Positions 35,558-42,805 of a DNA stretch of 57,344 bases are shown piece by piece. Location of the stretch: assembly GCA_023336205.1 (NCBI GenBank), contig JALQCR010000041.1, positions 1-57,344 on the forward strand, in the 5' to 3' direction. Numbering within the stretch: position 1 is the stretch's first letter; every line of letters starts with the position of its first letter. The position numbers and the translations under genes were made by a program. The notes below the pieces were generated by a model. That model was not told the origin of the DNA and did not search any database. It saw nothing but the letters and a program-made list of their open reading frames with translations. The stretch is from Pseudanabaena sp. Salubria-1. Lineage in GTDB: Bacteria > Cyanobacteriota > Cyanobacteriia > Pseudanabaenales > Pseudanabaenaceae.

Positions 35558-35609
35558 AATCCAAAAAATAAAACAGCGCACTAATGTGCGCTGTTTTATT
35601 TTTTGGATT
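35558..35609 (+). terminator. ndhD terminator
   Basis: 24-bp perfect arms (35558-35581, 35586-35609), loop TAAT, tip AGCGCAC/GTGCGCT, 11 bp after the ndhD stop. Confidence 0.9.
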
Positions 35610-35674
35610 AGTTTGCGTTGTAGCGCAAAGCGCTGTAAGTGTTAAATAGAGTGACTAAAGCTTTCAATCCATAA

Positions 35675-35742
35675 TAGTGTCGTTGCACTTTTGTGAATTG
35701 AAAAACAAACAATGACTTAGCCATTGTTTGTTTTGGCATTAA
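35675..35742. repeat. MITE-like repeat, partial copy at the end of the TPR gene
   Basis: Contains GCACTTTTGTGAATTG and the hairpin AACAAACAATGACTTAGCCA continuing TTGTTTGTT, then ends TTTTGGCATTA. The final TTA is the reverse complement of the TAA stop codon of the TPR gene on the minus strand. Confidence 0.7.
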
Positions 35743-36632
35743 TTGCGGCGGGTTCTGGGAACTTGACGTGTAGCGAGATCGCTCTCATCTAAAATTTGCT
35801 TGACTTGAGGATGAGACAACACAATTTTTACATCGGCAATTAAGCGATCGCCCCAGAGATTTTCCACAAGATAGGGAATTTTGCCATAGCGAGGATCGAT
35901 TTTCATCGCTTCAACGCCTAGCTGAATTGCTTTATCGCGATCGCCTTTGCGATAAAAGGCAGTAGCAAGCGCAAGGGTTGGCTCAGCGGCGAGAAATTCG
36001 ACTTTCTCGGCTTGTTTGAGAGAGGTTTGCCATTTGGCGATCGCCTGATCGACATTCCCGCGCTCATACTCAACTAGACCAATATTATTTGTCGCTGCCC
36101 AAAACTTGGTGTCAATGACTAGAACATCGTTATAGATCGTAACGGCTTCGTCGTAACGTTTAGTCAAAAAGTAAGCATTACCTAGATCAAACATTGCCGT
36201 AGCAGCTTTTGGATCAATGGTTAAGCCCTGCTTGAGATTACTAATTGCTTCAGGATAATTTTTATTGCGGAGATAAGCTGCCCCCAGACTAAATAAGATC
36301 GTTGGTTCGTCTTTTTTGAGTTGATGAGCCAAAGTTAATGAGGCGATCGCTTCGGCATACCGCTCTTTACGGAGATAGATACTACCGAGAATGCCCTGAG
36401 TTTGAAATGCTTTGGGCGCTAGCTGAACGGCTAGACGAGCGCGAGGCAAAGCTAATTCGTATTGCTCAAATTGAGCAAGTTGTGCAGCTTCTCTTGCCAA
36501 ATTGAGCGCTTGCTCTTCTAAGTTGCCAAAATTAATCCGCGTTGTATGGGGCAGAAGAGCTTGAGCGCGTATGGGAGAGGCTCCCACGCTAACTGATGCA
36601 AGTATTGCCAGCAACCAAATTCGATAACGCAC
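35739..36632 (-). CDS. Tetratricopeptide-repeat protein with signal peptide
   Basis: TPR protein of unknown function. From GTG 36632 (297 residues) it has a signal peptide (VRYRIWLLAILASVSVGASPIRAQA). At least five TPR units follow: YELALPRARLAVQLAP, YAEAIASLTLAHQLKKDEP, YPEAISNLKQGLTIDPKA, YDEAVTIYNDVLVIDTKF and VDQAIAKWQTSLKQAEK. An ATG further upstream (36746) would put 38 unlikely residues before the signal sequence and would lie inside a palindrome, so GTG is preferred. Export to periplasm or thylakoid lumen is likely. Its stop codon is within a MITE copy. Confidence 0.8.
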   Translation of the reverse strand: MRYRIWLLAILASVSVGASPIRAQALLPHTTRINFGNLEEQALNLAREAAQLAQFEQYELALPRARLAVQLAPKAFQTQGILGSIYLRKERYAEAIASLTLAHQLKKDEPTILFSLGAAYLRNKNYPEAISNLKQGLTIDPKAATAMFDLGNAYFLTKRYDEAVTIYNDVLVIDTKFWAATNNIGLVEYERGNVDQAIAKWQTSLKQAEKVEFLAAEPTLALATAFYRKGDRDKAIQLGVEAMKIDPRYGKIPYLVENLWGDRLIADVKIVLSHPQVKQILDESDLATRQVPRTRRN

Positions 36633-36718
36633 AGGTATAACTCTTACCAATTGTGAATATTGTGAATATACTTCAAATGATAGCGCTTCTTTATAAAAAC
36701 CGATTTTTGGTTTGCGCG

Positions 36719-36773
36719 AAGCCCAGAAAATTAGGGAGAGGCGCAAAGCGCCTCTCCCTAATTTTCTGGGCTT
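36719..36773. repeat. 55-bp palindrome with 26-bp perfect arms
   Basis: Arms 36719-36744 and 36748-36773, loop AAA, tip GAGGCGC-AAA-GCGCCTC. It lies between the divergent TPR and psb30 genes, where no terminator is needed, which argues that these palindromes are also a dispersed repeat type. Confidence 0.88.
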
Positions 36774-36855
36774 TAAAGATTTTTTGAGTAGCGATGCTTG
36801 CTAGAATATCTCTAGAATATTGTTTGATTAATAAATCATATTTAAGAAAACTGCC

Positions 36856-36987
36856 ATGGACTTCGTAACTTCCCTATTTTCCAGCATTAATTTTCAGCTG
36901 ATTTTTCAATTGACCTGCTTGGCTCTGATTGTCATTTCTGGTCCCGTCATCATCTTTTTGTTATCAGCGAACAGTGGCGATTTGTAA
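36856..36987 (+). CDS. psb30: Photosystem II protein Psb30 (Ycf12)
   Basis: 43-residue single-helix thylakoid protein: MDFVTSLFSSINFQLIFQLT followed by CLALIVISGPVIIFLLSANSGDL. The MDF start, the central QLT.LALIVI.GP motif, the ILL-type helix end and the length match Ycf12/Psb30, a peripheral subunit of the PSII core near PsbJ/PsbZ. It is too short for most ORF callers. The ATG is 13 bp after an AAGAAAA sequence. A strong terminator begins on the last base of its stop codon. Confidence 0.9.
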   Translation: MDFVTSLFSSINFQLIFQLTCLALIVISGPVIIFLLSANSGDL

Positions 36988-37043
36988 TTAAGCAACAAAA
37001 AAGAGGACGGTGCAACGCACCGTCCTCTTTTTTGTTGCTTAAT
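36987..37043 (+). terminator. psb30 terminator (27-bp arms)
   Basis: Arms 36987-37013 and 37017-37043, loop AAC, tip GACGGTGC-AAC-GCACCGTC. Base one is the final A of the psb30 stop codon. It also serves the convergent GTPase gene. Confidence 0.92.
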
Positions 37044-37071
37044 GGCTAAGTCATTTTGTGCTTTGGTGTTA
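37044..37071. repeat. MITE-like repeat, right-end fragment
   Basis: GGCTAAGTCATTTTGTGCTT then TGGTGTTA matches the right hairpin arm and terminal GGTATTA of the MITE. The last TTA supplies the TAA stop codon of the GTPase gene on the minus strand. Confidence 0.6.
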
Positions 37072-38664
37072 TTTGGCTGTAGCTATAGTAGACACACGGC
37101 TGGAAATACTAGTTATAAAGTCAACAAAGAAGCGATCGCCTTGTAATGCTGTAAATGTCTTTTGACATATTTGTTGAAGAGTCTTGAGCATTGCAGGATT
37201 AGCGCTGATCGCAGATTTGGATTCAGGTTGTTGCTCTAGGTAATCCACAAAGCTCATGCCACCGATATGGGTTAGATAGGCGGCAGTAACTGCTTGCATA
37301 GAGCCGCCGATCGCATAGGTGATGGCATTAACTTTAAAGAAAGAAGCGATCGCGGAAGTTGCAATTTCGACACAACCAAGTTGCATTAATTGCTGGGCTA
37401 TGGTCATGGCAAATTGCTGAGCTTGTTTGAAATTGAGGGGGCGATCGTAGATTTTGGCGAGATCGATCAACATTTGTGTATTAATTGCTGCTCCAGCTAG
37501 TAAATCGATCGCAGGAATGGGGTTAGCAAAGACCGTAGTAGCAGCAACTAATTGATAGCGACTGATGATAGTGGAAGCATCTTGGCGACGTTCTTGATGA
37601 ATTGTGCCATTGATTTCTTGCAACAAATTTTTGATTTGCAGATGAGTGTTGTGTATTAGCAAATCTTCCCACTCGTTAGAAAGAATTTCTTCGATACGTT
37701 CTTTCAAGGGATTCACGTCGGGTGGTACATCTTCCCACCATTCTTGGAGTGCGTCATGACGCTCAGAAGCTTCAGCATTGGCATATTGCCGCACCTTAAT
37801 CGGGCTAGGTTGGGCTGCGATCGCCACAATATCCATAGCTGCTAAAAAATGTTGCGTGCGATCTTGCAGCTTCGCTAATATATGTTCGCGATCGCTTGGC
37901 AAATATAAGTCCGTCTTGTTAAACGCCAGAATTACGCGCTTACCCAATCCTGCAAGACGATCAAGTTCGCAATATTCGCTATTCGTTAAATCTCCTGCTG
38001 TCACAAAAATCATCAGATCGGCATTTTGAGCTATTTGCAGAGCTTCTAGTTCCCTCTGTTGCCCCACTGCACCCATTTCTTGCGTCCCTGATGTATCCAG
38101 CAAAGAAATTTGACGCTTTACTTTGCTTTCGCTATGAATAGGCGTAATGCCTACGGGCGAAAAGGCGATACCTTGGTAATCGTATTCTTGGCGGGCGATC
38201 GTAGTACCAATTGCTGCACCAGTTTTACCTACCTTACGTCCTAACAAAGCATTGATTACTGAAGTTTTACCTGCGGAACCTGTGCCGAAAACAACGATCC
38301 GAAAATGATTTTTTTGGAGATTACTGGTAATTTGTTGCGCCTGCTCGTCTAAAGTAGCTCTCTTACTGAGATCCGCAATTTTAGCGATCGCCTTTTGCGC
38401 TTGCTGCAATTCTTTAAATAAGTAACTGCGATCGATTACTTTCGGCTGCTCTAGATCTGAAGCAAAGCTCTTTCGCACATTCACAAACAAAAGTGTGCCG
38501 CCGATCATCATCGTGGTTGTACTTAGTAAATGCCAGTCATGCTCCAATGAAAATAGCCCATTGGCGATCGCGGCGACACTGACAATTCCTAAACCTATCA
38601 ACAAATTTTTCGGCAAATTTTTCAGCATACTTTTGCTAGATAAGGCTATGCGATAGTTCAGCAT
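37069..38664 (-). CDS. Membrane-associated Era-like GTPase with C-terminal DUF697-type region
   Basis: 531 residues. Two N-terminal hydrophobic segments (NLLIGLGIVSVAAIANGLF; TTTMMIGGTLLFVNV) precede a coiled stretch and the GTPase domain. That domain has P-loop GTGSAGKTS (127-135), switch II LLDTSGTQEMG and NKTD (G4). The C-terminal part has hydrophobic helices (VAATTVFANPIPAIDLLAGA; AITYAIGGSMQAVTAAYL) like the DUF697/YcjF-type proteins of cyanobacteria. Function is unknown; membrane remodelling or stress roles have been suggested for relatives. Switch II has DTSG instead of DxPG. ATG at 38628 is an alternative start. Confidence 0.82.
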   Translation of the reverse strand: MLNYRIALSSKSMLKNLPKNLLIGLGIVSVAAIANGLFSLEHDWHLLSTTTMMIGGTLLFVNVRKSFASDLEQPKVIDRSYLFKELQQAQKAIAKIADLSKRATLDEQAQQITSNLQKNHFRIVVFGTGSAGKTSVINALLGRKVGKTGAAIGTTIARQEYDYQGIAFSPVGITPIHSESKVKRQISLLDTSGTQEMGAVGQQRELEALQIAQNADLMIFVTAGDLTNSEYCELDRLAGLGKRVILAFNKTDLYLPSDREHILAKLQDRTQHFLAAMDIVAIAAQPSPIKVRQYANAEASERHDALQEWWEDVPPDVNPLKERIEEILSNEWEDLLIHNTHLQIKNLLQEINGTIHQERRQDASTIISRYQLVAATTVFANPIPAIDLLAGAAINTQMLIDLAKIYDRPLNFKQAQQFAMTIAQQLMQLGCVEIATSAIASFFKVNAITYAIGGSMQAVTAAYLTHIGGMSFVDYLEQQPESKSAISANPAMLKTLQQICQKTFTALQGDRFFVDFITSISSRVSTIATAK

Positions 38665-38846
38665 TCACAACTTACTTTTGAAAATTTAATCTTAAGTATC
38701 TTAAGCGTACAGTTTTACCATAAGCGTCAAGACAGCAATAAAAATTTTATAGCAATCTCCGACCGAAAAATCAGAAGTGATAATTAGAGACCCTGCTGCT
38801 GTGAGAATATTGCTGTTGGAGATTTCCAAAAGAAAATATACATATG

Positions 38847-38913
38847 TGTAGGGGCAGGTTTAGCCACAATTCAATGGTTTATCCATAAAGCTCTTCCAAA
38901 ACCTGCCCCTACA
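38847..38913. repeat. Inverted repeat upstream of aroK
   Basis: 15-bp perfect arms TGTAGGGGCAGGTTT (38847-38861) and complement (38899-38913) with a 37-nt loop. It is the only structure seen in the 302-bp divergent gap between the GTPase gene and aroK (38665-38966). Such TGTAGGGGC repeats are common between cyanobacterial genes. Confidence 0.75.
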
Positions 38914-38966
38914 GTGATTTTCTTCACTTTTCGTCAAGACCCGTCATAAATTTTAGATAAAGGCAA

Positions 38967-39506
38967 ATGCTCAACGGAACGAATATATTTTTGATTGGGA
39001 TGATGGGTGCAGGTAAAAGCACTGTCGGCAAACACTTAGCCCAAAAATTAGGTTACAACTTCTTAGATACAGATCCACTCATTGAGAAATGTGCGGGGAA
39101 ACCAATTCCTGAAATTTTCGCCAAAGATGGAGAAGATACATTTCGAGATCTTGAACAGCAGGTGCTTTCGCAGGTTTCCGCCTATACCCGTCTAGTTGTA
39201 GCTACAGGTGGTGGTATTGTCATGCGATCGCTTAATTGGTCGCATCTCCACGATGGCATTGTTGTTTGGATTGATGTACCGATAGAGACTTTGCACAAGC
39301 GTCTCAAAACAGCATCTGAGCAGCGCCCTCTTTTACAGACCGCTGATCCATTGCAAACCCTCAATGATATCTATGCTCAACGGCGCGATCGCTATGCTCA
39401 AGCTGATATATCGATCATGGTCACGGCAAATGAAACAAGCGAAGCTGTGTGCGATCGCTTGTTTGAGATGATCCAAACTCGAATTGCTCCCGATCGCCTT
39501 AAATAA
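38967..39506 (+). CDS. aroK: Shikimate kinase
   Basis: Phosphorylates shikimate at the 3-hydroxyl in aromatic amino acid synthesis. The 179 residues have the Walker A IFLIGMMGAGKSTVGK, the shikimate-binding FLDTDPLIEK (DxD), FRDLEQQVLSQV, the GGG motif VVATGGGIVMR, and the lid-region Arg in EQRPLLQTADP. Length is normal. It stands alone and is followed by a palindromic terminator. Confidence 0.95.
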   Translation: MLNGTNIFLIGMMGAGKSTVGKHLAQKLGYNFLDTDPLIEKCAGKPIPEIFAKDGEDTFRDLEQQVLSQVSAYTRLVVATGGGIVMRSLNWSHLHDGIVVWIDVPIETLHKRLKTASEQRPLLQTADPLQTLNDIYAQRRDRYAQADISIMVTANETSEAVCDRLFEMIQTRIAPDRLK

Positions 39507-39517
39507 ATCGAACAATA

Positions 39518-39560
39518 AATCAACAAGGTTGCACCCCGCAGGGATGCAACCTTGTTGATT
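39518..39560 (+). terminator. aroK terminator
   Basis: 16-bp perfect arms AATCAACAAGGTTGCA/complement with GC-rich tip CCCCGCAGGGA. The tip and inner arm are related to 42582-42634 and 9191-9232. Confidence 0.8.
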
Positions 39561-39763
39561 TTGGTTTGTAGGCGGTGATTCGCACCGTCTATAGTTTCTA
39601 GGTTTGCGATCTCAATCTTAGGAGTGCTAAGATAATTTTTTCAATTTGACAAAAACTTGGCTTTGCATAAGCTCAAGAATAACTGTGCAAGTGGAACAAG
39701 AGTGATTCAATAAGCATCAACACTCTTAAAAAGTTGGGACTAACCGAAAATTTTAGTGCTGAT

Positions 39764-42421
39764 ATGACACCATCATCCCCTTCTCGCATACCATCCATGG
39801 ATACTATCGCTACGATTGATGTAATTGCAGAGAGCGAATCTTCAAGCGAATTTCCGTCTGCTAAGCACAACAGTACAGTCCCAGCTTTATCTAGTTTTCC
39901 AGATAGTAATGACAAGAGTTCCAGTGCTTTAGCAGTAACCAGTGAAGGTAACTTTGCCTCTGTTCTTGCGCCACTTACTCCCGAAAAATTCAGTCAAGTT
40001 GTTAGCGATGTTGAGCAAAGATTGCGGATCGTCAATCAAACCCTCGGAATGCTTAACACCGACTTCGATGTGATCCTCGATGAAATGCTGCAAGCGATTC
40101 GCGGCAAAATTGGTGAGCTACTTTCAGCCGATCGCACCACAATTTTTTTATTAGATGCCGATAAAAACCAATTATGGACAAATGTGACTGGTGAAGATGG
40201 CAAAAATATTGAAATTCGGATTTCGACTGAGCCAACCAGCATTGCGGGTGAAGTTGCGACCTATGCTCACATCGTCAATATTCCCTTTGATTTTTTTGAC
40301 GATCCGCGATCGACTCAAGCTAAAAAGCAATTTGAGCGGACTGGTTATCGCACCTACTCCATGCTCGCCATGCCACTTTTGAACGATGACGATCAACTAG
40401 TTGCTGTGGTGCAGTTAATCAATAAGTTAAGAGTTAATGATCCCACTATCCCGCTTGAAGATAGCGTCGATAGGATTGGTTTTACTGAAGAAGATCAAGC
40501 TCTATTTGCTCAGTTCGCGCCATCGATGCGCCTAATTTTAGAAAGCTCTCAGGCTTTTTATTCGGCAGCTCAAAAACAACGTGCCGCCGATGCGCTCATG
40601 AAAGCTGCCATGTCTCTAGGACAAAGTTTAGACTTAGAGACAACCCTTAAGAAGGTGATGGATGAAGCCAAATTATTGATGAATGCCGATCGCAGTACTT
40701 TGTGGCTAATTGATCGCGATCGCAATGATCTCTGGACACAAATAGTTGATCAATATGGATTAACTAAGGAATTGCGCGTACCGATGGGCGTAGGATTTGC
40801 AGGGCGAGTTGCAACTACTGGTGAAGTCTTAAATATTCCCTTCGATCTTTACGAACATCCTGATGCTGCCAACTCCAAAAAATTTGATTAAGCAAATGGT
40901 TATCGTACCTGTAGCCTTCTTTGTATGCCGATTTTCAACTCTAACAAAGAGCTAATCGGGGTGACGCAATTAGTTAACAAAGTTCAGCGTGGCGATTTTC
41001 CTGAATACGATCCCAACACATGGCCAGCATCTCCTGAACGTTTCAAGGCAAGTTTTAATGGCAATGATGAAGAATTCATGAAGGTCTTCAATGTCCAAGC
41101 AGGTGTGGCGCTAGAAAATGCCAAGCTGTTTGCTAAGGTCAAACAAGAACAGCAAATGCAAAAAGACATTTTGCGAAGTCTATCCGATGGTGTGATCTCT
41201 ACGGACAAACACGGCAAAATTATTGCCGCCAATGAACGCGCTTATGCTCTACTTGGTGTTGGAGAATCCTTGCTAGAGGGGAGATCTGTGTATGAGCTCA
41301 TCAATATCGAGAAGGCTAACTTCACTAGATGGTTTGATAACAGCCTCGAAGGTAATGATGAAAAAAGTCGTAAGCAATATTACCCAGATCAAACTCTTCG
41401 CTCTACCGATGGCGAACAGCACAGCATCAATATTTCGATCAATACCATGTCCGAAGGTGATGAAGGTGAAGGTGTACATGGTGCTCTAGTGGTGATGGAA
41501 GATATCAGCCAAGAGAAGCGCCTCAAGAGTACGATGTATCGCTACATGACCCAAGAATTAGCTGAGCAGCTTTTGGCTGGTGGTGATGCCAAGATGGGCG
41601 GCGATCGCAAGGAAGTTTCAGTTTTGTTCTCAGATATTCGCAGCTATACCACGATTACAGAATCTCTCGCCGCTGAAGATGTGGTGATGATGTTGAATGA
41701 ATATTTTGAAACGATGGTAGAGGCAGTATTTAACTACAAAGGAACGCTGGATAAATATATTGGTGATGCCATCATGGCGGTGTTTGGTTCACCTTTACCA
41801 ATTCCCGATCATGCTTGGATGGCTGTCCAAACTGCGATCGATATGCGCCATCGTTTAAAAGAGTTTAATATCAAGCGCATTGAGCACCTAAAGCCCCAAA
41901 ATCAAAAAGAACTCGATATGGCGACAATCAGAATCGGGATTGGGATTAACTCCGATACGGTGATTAGCGGCAATATTGGCTCTACGCGGCGGATGGAATT
42001 TACAGCGATCGGTGATGGCGTGAATCTTGGTTCACGATTGGAGGGCGCAAGTAAACAATATGGAACAGATGCAATCATAAGCGAGACTACTTACAAATTT
42101 TGTCGTGATCGCATCTGGGTACGTGAACTAGATTGCATTCAAGTCAAAGGAAAAAATCAACCCGTTGGTATATACGAGTTAATTGGTTTAAAGTCTGACC
42201 CACTCAGCCCAATCGAAACTCAAATCATTGAGCATTACCATGCTGGTCGCGAGCATTACCTTGCACGTAAATTTAGTAAAGCCGTAGCTGAGTTTGCAGA
42301 AGTCCTAGAGCTAGATCATCAAAATAAAGCCGCAAATATCCACATCACCCGTTGTCAACACTTCCTGCTAAACCCGCCTGAAGACAGTTGGGACGGAGTA
42401 TGGAGAATGACTGAAAAATAA
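39764..42421 (+). CDS. GAF-GAF-PAS class III adenylate cyclase with one in-frame stop codon
   Basis: Reads as one frame of 885 codons from ATG 39764 (TTG 39734 is an alternative) apart from TAA at 40889-40891. Order: Ser-rich N-terminus, GAF1 (about 100-250), GAF2 (about 292-450), PAS (about 470-590), cyclase homology domain (about 618-810) and a short TPR-like tail. The cyclase has metal Asp residues (LFSDIRSYTT; KYIGDAIMAVFG), the adenine-selecting Lys (DKYIGD) and Asp (TAIGDGVNLGSRLEG) and the transition-state Asn/Arg, so cAMP is the likely product. The TAA falls inside GAF2 (KFD-stop-ANGYRTCSLL) where CAA would fit. It could be a nonsense mutation, a sequencing error or readthrough. Restart at 40925 would give a GAF2-less PAS-cyclase. 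Confidence 0.82.
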
Positions 42422-42460
42422 AAAAAGATAGGAGGTGCTTTGCACCTCCTATCTTTTTTT
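42420..42460 (+). terminator. Adenylate cyclase gene terminator
   Basis: 19-bp perfect arms (42420-42438, 42442-42460), loop TTT, tip GGTGC-TTT-GCACC, with a T7 tract. It starts inside the stop codon. Confidence 0.92.
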
Positions 42461-42485
42461 GTAATTATAGCTGTTGCCATTCTTG

Positions 42486-42520
42486 TAGTGTGAGGCGGCG
42501 CGAAGCACCGCCTCACACTA
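42486..42520. repeat. GC-rich palindrome after the cyclase gene
   Basis: 13-bp perfect arms TAGTGTGAGGCGG/complement with tip CGC-GAA-GCA. It is the second of four structures in the 384-bp gap 42422-42805. Confidence 0.75.
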
Positions 42521-42581
42521 TTTGGGTTTTTATTTGTCCTGATACAAGTGGCTAAGGCTAAGTACCTGTGCAGAATAAATT

Positions 42582-42634
42582 ATCCCAACCCGTAAGGTTG
42601 CGCCCCGCAAGGGCGCAACCTTACGGGTTGGGAT
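42582..42634. repeat. 53-bp palindrome with 24-bp perfect arms
   Basis: Arms 42582-42605 and 42611-42634, loop CGCAA. The inner arm AAGGTTGCGCCC is shared with 39518-39560 and, with one change, with 9191-9232. Confidence 0.85.
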
Positions 42635-42660
42635 GTGTAATTAGTTAAGCGTGCCTACTT

Positions 42661-42730
42661 ATAAAACCAAAAATCAGTCAGGTTTTTCAAAGCTAAAAAT
42701 GGCTACGCTATTTTTAGCTTTGGGATAAAT
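42661..42730. repeat. MITE-like repeat, partial copy upstream of the topoisomerase gene
   Basis: ATAAAACC start, then the central hairpin AGCTAAAAATGGCTACGCTA continuing TTTTTAGCT, then TTTGGGATAAAT. The left hairpin is missing. Confidence 0.6.
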
Positions 42731-42805
42731 TCACTACAGGACTTGGTTTTGCTGTTACATTGTTTTCAAGTATCGTGATTATCTTGTACAGCGTTCGTAG
42801 ATTTT

